Assembly (NCBI GenBank): GCA_018669795.1 | Contig: JABHSQ010000011.1 | Location: forward strand, 62,001 to 126,000 | Source of the DNA: Flavobacteriaceae bacterium | Lineage (GTDB): Bacteria; Bacteroidota; Bacteroidia; Flavobacteriales; Flavobacteriaceae | Reading direction: 5' to 3' | Length of the DNA: 64,000 bases | Shown: positions 19,541 through 28,587 of the stretch, in pieces | Layout of the letters: each line of letters starts with the position of its first letter | Numbering within the stretch: position 1 is the stretch's first letter | The notes under the pieces: model-generated | Database searches by the model: none | Seen by the model: the letters and a program-made list of their open reading frames with translations, nothing else | Told to the model about the DNA's origin: nothing | Position numbers and translations under genes: made by a program

Positions 19541-20889
19541 TAAACAAAGAGTTTTTCTACTTTTTTTATAGACTGAGGAAGACAACAAACTACTACCCTA
19601 TCACCTTCTATAATTGTAAAATCTCCAAGAGCAATCATCCCTTTTCCATTTCTTACAATCCCTCCTATTATTGCTGAACGAGGAAAATCTATTTTCTTAA
19701 TTAATTGATTGCAAACTCTTGAAGTAGAAGTTACTAAAAACTCTAATATTTCTGCATTCATATTATTAAGCTTAGTCATCGCTAAAATTTCACCTTTTCG
19801 AATATATCTAAAAATGTTATTAGCAGCAAGTAGTTTCTTATTAATAAGCGTATCTATTCCAATGGAATGAGAGAGTTGAAAATAATCCATATTTTCAACT
19901 AAAGCTATTGTTTTTTTAACACCTTTAGACTTTGCTACTAAACAAGACATGATATTAGTCTCACTATTTCCTGTTACCGCAATAAATGCATCCATATCAC
20001 TTATTTGTTCTTCATCTAACAAATCTACATCTCTACCATCACCATGTATCACCAAACAATTTGATAATGCATCTGCTATTTCAAAAGCTTTTTCTTTTTC
20101 TTTTTCTACTAATTTTACATTAAAACTATGCTTACATAAATCTCTTGCTGTTTTAGTACCTATTTTACTTCCTCCAAGAATCATTACATTTTTTATTTCA
20201 ACTTTTACTTTTCCGGTTAATCTATAAATCTCATCTATTCCTAATTGAGTAGTTGTAAAGTAAACTTGATCACCTTCCTTAAACTGAGTATCACCTCGTG
20301 GGATTAATGTATATTGAGTTGCATAGCGTTGAATTGCTATTGGCATATATTCTAAATTTGGATATAATTTGGCAACTTCCTTAACCGTTTTTCCAACAAA
20401 AGCAGTAGTACGAGAAAGAATAAGTCCAATCATTAATAGCGCTCCATCTTCAAACTCAAATGTATCGTTAAATGCACTCTGGTTTAATAAAAGTTCAATT
20501 TCTTTTGCTGCAAGAGATTCTGGAGAAATTAATTCATCAATTCCAATCTTTTCAAAACCAACTTCATCTTTGTTATGAATAAACTCAGTATTTGTAATTC
20601 TAGCAATCGTATGTTTAGCACCTAATTGCTTTGCTAATACACAAGCAGTAATGTTTGTAGTTTCACTTGAAGTGACTCCAATTAACAAATCTGTGTTTTG
20701 AACATTGGCTTCTTTTAATACTAATATTGAAGTGGCGTTTCCACGCACAACCCTAATATCCAAATGAGAACTAGCATACGCTAAAGATTCTCTATTAGTA
20801 TCTATTAAAATAATATCTTGTGACTCGAAAGAAAGAAGTTTGGCTAAATGAAATCCAACCTCACCAGCTCCTGCAATTATAATTTTCAT
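19540..20889 (-). CDS. trkA: Trk system potassium transporter TrkA (likely start MKIIIAGAGEVG)
   Basis: Two Rossmann/RCK modules: MKIIIAGAGEVGFHLAKLL and VMILGGSKIGTKTARDL. Confidence 0.93.
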   Translation of the reverse strand: MKIIIAGAGEVGFHLAKLLSFESQDIILIDTNRESLAYASSHLDIRVVRGNATSILVLKEANVQNTDLLIGVTSSETTNITACVLAKQLGAKHTIARITNTEFIHNKDEVGFEKIGIDELISPESLAAKEIELLLNQSAFNDTFEFEDGALLMIGLILSRTTAFVGKTVKEVAKLYPNLEYMPIAIQRYATQYTLIPRGDTQFKEGDQVYFTTTQLGIDEIYRLTGKVKVEIKNVMILGGSKIGTKTARDLCKHSFNVKLVEKEKEKAFEIADALSNCLVIHGDGRDVDLLDEEQISDMDAFIAVTGNSETNIMSCLVAKSKGVKKTIALVENMDYFQLSHSIGIDTLINKKLLAANNIFRYIRKGEILAMTKLNNMNAEILEFLVTSTSRVCNQLIKKIDFPRSAIIGGIVRNGKGMIALGDFTIIEGDRVVVCCLPQSIKKVEKLFV

Positions 20890-21020
20890 AACATATTGAT
20901 GAACTATAAGTAGTACAAATGTATATAAATAAAATAAAAGTAACTGTTTCAAAATCACAAATCTATTTTCAAACAATTCTACTAAACAAATAGTAAAAAA
21001 TATGTAATTTCGCAGCCGTT

Positions 21021-21758
21021 ATGACATTAGATAAAAAAATAACACCCTATAAAGATTCTACTCTTAATAAAAAAGAGCAAGTAGAAAAAATGTTCGATAC
21101 TATTTCGGAGAATTATGACGGTCTTAATCGTATAATTTCTTTTGGAACAGACATTAAATGGCGTAAAAAAGTTTTAGCAACCATTATCGAACATCATCCA
21201 GAAAGCATCCTAGATATTGCTACTGGAACTGGTGATTTGGCCATTAAGTTTGCAGAAAAAACTTCAGCAACAAAAATAATTGGATTAGATTTATCTGAAG
21301 GAATGCTTTCAATAGCCAGAAAAAAAGTTGCTGATACAGAACTAAAATATATTATTGAATTCATTAAAGGAGATTCGGAAGCATTACCTTTTAATAATAA
21401 TATGTTTGATGCCATAACTGTTTCATTCGGTATTAGAAATTTTGAAAACTTAGAAAAAGGTTTATCAGAAATACTAAGAGTTATAAAACCTAATGGATTG
21501 TTTATAATTTTAGAAACTTCCGTTCCTACTAAGTTTCCATTTAAACAAGGGTACCAATTTCATTCAAAAATAGTACTTCCTTTAATCGGTAAATTGTTTT
21601 CAAAAGATAAAGTTGCCTACAATTATTTAAGCGAAAGTGCCTCTGTTTTTCCTTATGGTGAAAAACTTAACAATATTTTACGAAAAATTGGGTTTATAAA
21701 TGTGATTAATAAGCCTCAAACTTTTGGCGTTGCAACAATTTATACCGCCACCAAATAA
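21021..21758 (+). CDS. ubiE: Demethylmenaquinone methyltransferase UbiE/MenG
   Basis: MFDTISENYDGLNRIISFG..., ILDIATGTGDLAIKF, VSFGIRNFEN. Confidence 0.94.
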   Translation: MTLDKKITPYKDSTLNKKEQVEKMFDTISENYDGLNRIISFGTDIKWRKKVLATIIEHHPESILDIATGTGDLAIKFAEKTSATKIIGLDLSEGMLSIARKKVADTELKYIIEFIKGDSEALPFNNNMFDAITVSFGIRNFENLEKGLSEILRVIKPNGLFIILETSVPTKFPFKQGYQFHSKIVLPLIGKLFSKDKVAYNYLSESASVFPYGEKLNNILRKIGFINVINKPQTFGVATIYTATK

Positions 21759-21760
21759 TT

Positions 21761-22468
21761 ATGAAAAAATTATTTTTTGTATTTATCTTATTACTGTTTG
21801 CTCAAAGTGCAAATGCACAGTTATTTAGCAAAGAAAAATTATTGAATGGCGAAAACAATGACATGAAAACCTTTTCTTGGGGATATTTTTTAGGTTTCAA
21901 TAAGTACGCTTACAATTTTGATTACAAAGAACAAACTCAAGGTGACAATACAGACATTCTAGTAACTGGAGAAGCAGGTTTTAATGTTGGACTTTTAGGT
22001 AATTTACGTATTAATAGTTATCTTGATTTAAGATTAGAACCAGGCCTTAGTTTTACTACACGAAATTTTTTATTTCCAGGATTTGATGAAGTAAGTGATA
22101 ATTTAAGAGAAGTAAAAGCAACCTACGTACATATTCCTTTATTGCTAAAAGTATCTACAAAAAGACTTAATAATATAAAGCCATTTATTATAGGTGGTTT
22201 TTCAAGATCATTTAATTTAGCAAGTAACGAAGACCACCCTGAAGATAATGAAACTGGTCAATTTAGATCTACAGCATCAAACTACAATTATGAGTTAGGT
22301 TTTGGTATCGATTTTTATTTATATTACTTCAAATTCACACCTTCTATCCGTGGTGTTTTTGGAATGAATGATGAATTAGTTAGAGACAAAAACCCAAACA
22401 GTGGTTGGACTAGCAATATTGAAAAGATGTATTCAAGAGGAGTATTTATAAATTTTACGATACAGTAA
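21761..22468 (+). CDS. porT: PorT/SprT-family outer membrane protein, type IX secretion
   Basis: 235-aa beta-barrel with signal peptide immediately after ubiE, the usual Bacteroidetes position of porT/sprT. Confidence 0.8.
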   Translation: MKKLFFVFILLLFAQSANAQLFSKEKLLNGENNDMKTFSWGYFLGFNKYAYNFDYKEQTQGDNTDILVTGEAGFNVGLLGNLRINSYLDLRLEPGLSFTTRNFLFPGFDEVSDNLREVKATYVHIPLLLKVSTKRLNNIKPFIIGGFSRSFNLASNEDHPEDNETGQFRSTASNYNYELGFGIDFYLYYFKFTPSIRGVFGMNDELVRDKNPNSGWTSNIEKMYSRGVFINFTIQ

Positions 22469-23189
22469 TTCTTTTAAATTCACTTAAAAGTATTGCGGTA
22501 GCTGTTGCTACATTTAAGCTTTCAGTTCTTTGATTAACACCAAATTGTGGGATTGCAATTTTATTGTTAGCAAGATTCATAATTTTAGTTGAAACACCAT
22601 TTGCTTCATTTCCAACTACAATTATAGCTTTATCCGGCAAATTCTCTTTATAAATATTTGACCCGTCCATAGCCCCTACATAAACTGGAAATTTACTTTT
22701 TGCAAGAAATTCTTCAATAACTGTATACATAATATTCACTCTAACAATAGAACCCATAGTGGCCTGAATAACTTTAGGGTTAAAGCAATCAACTGTGTTT
22801 AATGAACATATTATATTTTTTACATCAAACCAATCACATAACCTAATGATGGTTCCTAAATTACCAGGGTCTTGAATAGAATCTAACACTACCGTTATTC
22901 CATTTTCAACATAGGTTTTTTTATTTGGGATTTTAAAAACTGCTAAAGAATTATTAGCATTTTTTAAAGAACTAATTTTTGAAAGTTCTTTTTCTGAAAT
23001 TATCTGAACGCTTTCGTTTTTAAACAATCCATCTAAAGTCGAATATAAAGAGTGCAATTGCAGTTTAGCAGTTATTAACTCGTTAATAACTTTTGGGCCT
23101 TCTGCAACAAATAATTCCAATTTATTTCGGTACTTTTTATGCTGTAAACTTGTTATTAATTTTATTTGACTATTGCTGACCAAAATCAT
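22455..23189 (-). CDS. TrmH/SpoU-family RNA 2'-O-methyltransferase
   Basis: DSIQDPGNLGTIIRLCDWF, VVGNEANGVS, IPQFGVNQRTESLNVATATAILL motifs. Confidence 0.92.
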   Translation of the reverse strand: MILVSNSQIKLITSLQHKKYRNKLELFVAEGPKVINELITAKLQLHSLYSTLDGLFKNESVQIISEKELSKISSLKNANNSLAVFKIPNKKTYVENGITVVLDSIQDPGNLGTIIRLCDWFDVKNIICSLNTVDCFNPKVIQATMGSIVRVNIMYTVIEEFLAKSKFPVYVGAMDGSNIYKENLPDKAIIVVGNEANGVSTKIMNLANNKIAIPQFGVNQRTESLNVATATAILLSEFKRITVS

Positions 23190-23218
23190 GTATTTTTGAT
23201 GTTATTAAATTTAGAAAC

Positions 23219-25765
23219 TTGAACCAAACCCTTACAAAAATATCATTATTTTTAGGATTAATTATATTAATTGTTTCTTGTGATGCAACAAAGCATGTTC
23301 CAAAGGATAAATACCTTCTTACTAAGAACACAATTATTATTGACAGCACTGTTAATAAGGAATTTAAAGTTAAAAGTTTATTATTCCAACAACCCAACAA
23401 AAAGATTCTTGGTTTTCCATTAGGCCTTCAAGTTTATAATCTCGCAAATTTACACCCTGATTCTACTTTTAAAAAATGGGAACATAATAAGCCTAACAGG
23501 GAAAAAAGAATGAATAACATCTACTCAAAAAAACAAGTAGATAAGATAGCTTCTAATTATATAGGATTCAACAAATGGATTCAAAAAATAGGAAAAAAAC
23601 CTACTATTATTGATGAAAAAATATTAAAAAAAAATATCAAATACATCGACGACTATTATTCAAGTTTTGGTTGGTTCAATACAGAGTCTAGTTACAAAAT
23701 TGATACTATTAAAACCAAAAGAGCATCAATTACTTATTATATAAAAAAAAACAGGCCTTATTTAATTGGAACCTTAGGTGAAGAATTGAGCTCTCCCATT
23801 GTAGATTCATTATTTCAAATAATTAAGGATCAATCATTAATTGTAACAGAAAATCAATATTCAGCAAATGATTTTAATAATGAAAGAGATCGAATTTCTC
23901 AAAACTTCAGAAACTCTGGATTATTTTATTTTGACCAAAGTTATATAGAATTTGAAGCAGATTCTGTTAAAACAGATCATAAAGTAAATATTATTTACAA
24001 AATTTCAGATAGAACAACAAGAAAAAATGATACTGTCCGTGAAGCACATTTTAAAGTCCATAAAATTAGTGATGTTCGTATCGTAACTGACTATAACTAT
24101 GCAAACAGAAATAAAACCATAATAGATTCTGTTTTTTTTAATGGGTATTATCTTTATAGTTATGAAAAACTTAAATTTTTCCCTAAAGCGATTACCGATG
24201 CAATGGCTATTTTACCAGGTAAAATATTTAAAGATTCTGAGCGAAGTTTAACCTACAGGCAAATTAGTGATTTAAAAATATTTAAATATCCAAAGATATC
24301 CTATATCGAAGATCCTAAAGATTCTACAGGAACAGATCTTATAGCTACTATATTATTGACCTCTCTTAAAAAATATTCATTAGGATTAGATCTTGATGTT
24401 TTTACTTCAACAATACAACAGTTTGGTATAGGGTTTAAAGCTTCTTATTCTATTAGAAATGTTTTTAGAAGAGCAGAGATATTAGAAATTTCAGCGAAAG
24501 GCAGAGTAGGATCCTCTAAAGATGCAGGAAATAGCAGTAGTAAGTTTTTCAACAATTCAGACATTGGTGCTGATATGACATTAATATTTCCAAGGATAAT
24601 TTTCCCAATAAAAACAGATCGATTTATTCCAAAATACATGTCTCCATCTACCTCTGTTACTGTTGGATTTACAAATCAAAATAATATTGGTTTAGACCGT
24701 CAAAACATCAACTTTATTTATAATTATCGATGGAATCCAAAAATCAAAAGAAGCAATTATTTAGATTTATTAAACGTCCAGTTTGTAAAGAATCTTAATC
24801 CTGAAAATTATTATAATGTTTATACAAGCTCCTACAATATCTTAAATGACATTGCAGTAGATTCTGAATATGAATTTGAAAACTCAGAAAGTCAACAACT
24901 TATAATACCAGAAGAAACAAATTCTTTTATTAGACTTGCATTAGGCGAAAATAATGAGTTAGATTTAAGTACTGAAGATCAAAATGAAGTATTAAGTATT
25001 ACAGAAAGACAAAAAAGGCTTACTGAAAATAATTTAATAATTGCCATAAATTATATGTGGACAAGAGATACAAGAGAAAATAACAAAGACAATTCATTTT
25101 ACAGGGCACGTTGGAAAGTTGAATCCGCAGGGGTAATAATTAATGAATTGGCAAATATATTTGGAGCAGAAAAAGACACACTAGGAACTTATGCTATTAA
25201 TAATGTAGCATTTTCTCATTATATAAAAGCAGAAGCAGAATATATAAAACATTGGGACTTAAATTATGAAAATACGCTAGCTTTTAGAAGTTTTATAGGT
25301 ATTGCCATTCCCTATGGCAATAGCACTAGTATTCCTTTTACCAGAAGTTATTTTGCAGGTGGAGGAAATGACAATAGAGGTTGGCAAGCCTATAGTCTTG
25401 GACCAGGAAGTAGTGGAGGTGTTTTAGATTTTAATGAAGCTAATTTTAAAATAACTTTAAATGGAGAATATCGTTTTAAACTATTTGGAAATTTTTATAG
25501 TGCTTTATTTATTGATGCTGGTAATATTTGGAATGTTTTAGACAATATTACTGATCCCAAAAGAACCTTTACTAGCCTAAAAGACCTTGAAAATATTGCT
25601 GTTTCATCAGGGTTTGGTTTGCGTTATGATTTTGGTTTTTTTGTTTTTAGATTAGATATTGGTTTTAAAACATATAATCCCTTTTATCAAAAAGGAAATA
25701 GGTGGTTTACTGATTATAATTTTGGGAATGCCGTATATAACATTGGAATCAACTATCCATTTTAA
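23219..25765 (+). CDS. BamA/TamA family outer membrane lipoprotein (TamL-like)
   Basis: TTG start; lipobox LIVSCDATKHVP; POTRA-like N-terminus and Omp85 barrel (YFAGGGNDNRGW, GFGLRYDFGFFVFRLDIG). Confidence 0.85.
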   Translation: MNQTLTKISLFLGLIILIVSCDATKHVPKDKYLLTKNTIIIDSTVNKEFKVKSLLFQQPNKKILGFPLGLQVYNLANLHPDSTFKKWEHNKPNREKRMNNIYSKKQVDKIASNYIGFNKWIQKIGKKPTIIDEKILKKNIKYIDDYYSSFGWFNTESSYKIDTIKTKRASITYYIKKNRPYLIGTLGEELSSPIVDSLFQIIKDQSLIVTENQYSANDFNNERDRISQNFRNSGLFYFDQSYIEFEADSVKTDHKVNIIYKISDRTTRKNDTVREAHFKVHKISDVRIVTDYNYANRNKTIIDSVFFNGYYLYSYEKLKFFPKAITDAMAILPGKIFKDSERSLTYRQISDLKIFKYPKISYIEDPKDSTGTDLIATILLTSLKKYSLGLDLDVFTSTIQQFGIGFKASYSIRNVFRRAEILEISAKGRVGSSKDAGNSSSKFFNNSDIGADMTLIFPRIIFPIKTDRFIPKYMSPSTSVTVGFTNQNNIGLDRQNINFIYNYRWNPKIKRSNYLDLLNVQFVKNLNPENYYNVYTSSYNILNDIAVDSEYEFENSESQQLIIPEETNSFIRLALGENNELDLSTEDQNEVLSITERQKRLTENNLIIAINYMWTRDTRENNKDNSFYRARWKVESAGVIINELANIFGAEKDTLGTYAINNVAFSHYIKAEAEYIKHWDLNYENTLAFRSFIGIAIPYGNSTSIPFTRSYFAGGGNDNRGWQAYSLGPGSSGGVLDFNEANFKITLNGEYRFKLFGNFYSALFIDAGNIWNVLDNITDPKRTFTSLKDLENIAVSSGFGLRYDFGFFVFRLDIGFKTYNPFYQKGNRWFTDYNFGNAVYNIGINYPF

Positions 25766-25806
25766 ACCATTAAATTTTATTATTTTAGCAGTCTAAAATT
25801 ACAAAT

Positions 25807-26874
25807 ATGAATCATACTATCAAGTCAGGTATTGCTACTGGAAAAGAGGTCCAAAAAATACATCAATTTGCTAAGAAAAAGGGATTTGCTATACCCGCAA
25901 TAAACGTAATAGGATCAAATACTATCAATACTGTTTTAGAAACTGCAGCTGAATTAAACTCACCTGTTATTATTCAATTTTCTAATGGTGGAGCTCATTT
26001 TAATGCTGGGAAAGGACTTAGTAATGAAAATCAAAAAGCTGCTATTGCTGGAGGCGTTGCAGGCGCAAAGCATGTACGTGAGTTAGCTAAAGTTTATGGA
26101 GCCACCGTTATTATGCATACCGATCATTGTGCTAAAAAACTATTGCCTTGGATTGATGGGTTATTAGATGCCGGTGAAGAACACTTCAAGCAAACAGGGT
26201 TTCCTCTTTATAGTTCACATATGATTGACCTTTCAGAAGAACCTATTGAAGAAAACATTGAAATTTGCAAAAGATACTTAGAGAGAATGTCTAAAATAGG
26301 TATGACTCTTGAAATAGAATTAGGCATAACAGGAGGAGAAGAAGATGGCGTAGACAATAGTGGTGTAGATTCATCAAAACTTTATACCCAACCAGAGGAA
26401 GTAGCTTACGCTTATGAAGAATTAATAAAAGTAAGCGATCAATTTACAATCGCTGCAGCTTTCGGCAATGTTCATGGAGTTTATAAACCGGGAAATGTTG
26501 AATTGACTCCAATCATATTAAAAAACTCACAAGAATTTGTTCAGAAGAAATATAACACTGGACACAATCCAATTGATTTTGTGTTTCATGGAGGAAGTGG
26601 TTCAACTTTAGAAGAAATTCGTGAAGCAATTGGTTATGGTGTTATAAAAATGAATATTGATACCGATTTACAATTTGCTTTTAATGAAGGTATTCGTGAT
26701 TATATGAATACCAATTTAGCATACTTAAGAACCCAAATTGGTAATCCAGATGGAGCTGATTTACCAAATAAAAAATACTATGATCCAAGAAAATGGCTCC
26801 GTGAAGGCGAAGTCACTTTCAAAAAAAGATTAATACAAGCTTTTGAAGACCTTAACAACGTAAATACCTTATAA
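25807..26874 (+). CDS. fbaA: Class II fructose-bisphosphate aldolase
   Basis: MHTDHCAKKLLPW, FGNVHGVYKPGNV, FVFHGGSGST. Confidence 0.95.
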   Translation: MNHTIKSGIATGKEVQKIHQFAKKKGFAIPAINVIGSNTINTVLETAAELNSPVIIQFSNGGAHFNAGKGLSNENQKAAIAGGVAGAKHVRELAKVYGATVIMHTDHCAKKLLPWIDGLLDAGEEHFKQTGFPLYSSHMIDLSEEPIEENIEICKRYLERMSKIGMTLEIELGITGGEEDGVDNSGVDSSKLYTQPEEVAYAYEELIKVSDQFTIAAAFGNVHGVYKPGNVELTPIILKNSQEFVQKKYNTGHNPIDFVFHGGSGSTLEEIREAIGYGVIKMNIDTDLQFAFNEGIRDYMNTNLAYLRTQIGNPDGADLPNKKYYDPRKWLREGEVTFKKRLIQAFEDLNNVNTL

Positions 26875-26974
26875 AATCATTTTTTAGCATTTGTTAGTTG
26901 GCTTTTTATTTAAATACATTGCCCAACATTTTATAAATAAATAACTAGTTAAAAAATGTAAAACCTTACAAACT

Positions 26975-27838
26975 ATGAGTTGGTTTAAAAGAACAAAAAA
27001 AGGGATTCAAACCCCTACCGAACTAAAAAAAGATGTTCCAAAAGGACTTTGGTATAAGTCACCTACTGGAAAAATAGTAGACACAGAACAATTAGAGAGA
27101 AATTTTTTTGTAAGTCCTGAAGATGGATATCATGTAAGAATAGGAAGTAATGAGTATTTCGATATCTTATTCGACGGAAACTATAAAGAGTTAAATTCAA
27201 AATTAACATCAAAAGATCCTTTAAAATTTACGGATACTAAAAAATATACAGATCGTTTAAAAGATGCTAAAGAAAAAACCAAGCTAAATGATGCAGTTAG
27301 AACGGCAGTTGGAGAATCTATGGGAAAAGACATAGTTATAGCATGCATGGACTTTAGTTTTATTGGTGGATCTATGGGTAGTGTTGTTGGTGAAAAAATT
27401 GCTCGAGCTGCTGGCTATGCAATCAACCAGAAAATACCTTTTATGATTATTTCAAAAAGTGGTGGAGCAAGGATGATGGAAGCTGCTTTATCATTAATGC
27501 AATTAGCCAAAACTTCCGTTAAACTAGCACAACTTGCTGAGGCAAAAATACCTTATATTTCTCTTTGTACAGATCCTACAACGGGGGGAACAACTGCATC
27601 TTTCGCTATGTTAGGTGATATTAACATTAGTGAACCAGGAGCATTAATCGCTTTTGCTGGACCTCGTGTAGTTAGAGATACAACTGGAAAAGAGTTACCT
27701 GAAGGATTCCAAAGAGCAGAGTTTTTAAAAGAACACGGCTTTTTAGATTTTATTACTCATAGAAAAGATTTAAAATCCAAAGTAAATCTATATATCGATT
27801 TAATATTAAATCATCCACTTAGAGAAAATACAGTTTAA
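26975..27838 (+). CDS. accD: Acetyl-CoA carboxylase carboxyltransferase subunit beta
   Basis: [45 protein letters not shown]; zinc-ribbon ligands absent (see findings). Confidence 0.95.
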   Translation: MSWFKRTKKGIQTPTELKKDVPKGLWYKSPTGKIVDTEQLERNFFVSPEDGYHVRIGSNEYFDILFDGNYKELNSKLTSKDPLKFTDTKKYTDRLKDAKEKTKLNDAVRTAVGESMGKDIVIACMDFSFIGGSMGSVVGEKIARAAGYAINQKIPFMIISKSGGARMMEAALSLMQLAKTSVKLAQLAEAKIPYISLCTDPTTGGTTASFAMLGDINISEPGALIAFAGPRVVRDTTGKELPEGFQRAEFLKEHGFLDFITHRKDLKSKVNLYIDLILNHPLRENTV

Positions 27839-28001
27839 AGTTAGTTAGTTACTTTTCATGTTCAGATTACAGTAATAATTATTGATTTATTATTCTTAAA
27901 TAGTACTATCTACTGGTTATAACTTTTATTAAAGAAAAAGGTTTAATTTTTTCCAATTAAAATAAAGCGGAAATTCTATTAGGTATATTATAGAAAAGCA
28001 A

Positions 28002-28009
28002 TATATTTG
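28002..28009 (+). promoter_or_regulatory. Putative -7 box TATATTTG for rpsO
   Basis: TAnnTTTG match about 57 bp upstream of the rpsO ATG. Confidence 0.55.
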
Positions 28010-28065
28010 CCGCCTGATTACCATAGTGGTAATCTGTACATAAAAATCATTAAACTAATATTGGC

Positions 28066-28335
28066 ATGTATTTATCACCAGAAGAAAAAGGAAAAATTTT
28101 CAAAAAACACGGTAAGTCTGAAAAAGACTCTGGATCTGCTGAAGGGCAAATCGCTTTATTCACGTACCGTATCGAGCATTTAACTCAACACCTAAGAAAA
28201 AACCACAAGGACTACAACACAGAACGTTCTTTGGTAATGTTAGTAGGTAAAAGAAGGTCTCTTTTAAATTATCTTATGAAAAAAGATATTATGAGATATC
28301 GTGCAATTGTTAAAGAATTGAGTTTACGTAAGTAA
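28066..28335 (+). CDS. rpsO: 30S ribosomal protein S15
   Basis: 89 aa; GSAEGQIALFTYRIEHLTQHL, DYNTERSLVMLVGKRRSLLNYL. Confidence 0.97.
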   Translation: MYLSPEEKGKIFKKHGKSEKDSGSAEGQIALFTYRIEHLTQHLRKNHKDYNTERSLVMLVGKRRSLLNYLMKKDIMRYRAIVKELSLRK

Positions 28336-28342
28336 TAGTATT

Positions 28343-28366
28343 GGGAGCCTTGTGCTCCCTTTTTTA
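28343..28366 (+). terminator. Intrinsic terminator after rpsO
   Basis: GGGAGC-cttgt-GCTCCC followed by T-run. Confidence 0.88.
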
Positions 28367-28587
28367 ATACCTGATTAATCAGGTATCTAAACATTAACAG
28401 AGAAAGTTTAAATATAATATATTTATACTAAATTTTAAGATACTTGCATTAGTAAGTATTTACATAGAAAAGCTACCAGTAGGTTTTTCATTGGTCAACT
28501 ACACACAACACAACAACTGTATTCGTAGATGCGAATATTGACCATTGTTAACTGCGCTAGATTTTATAGCGCACAATTAAAAAAAAT

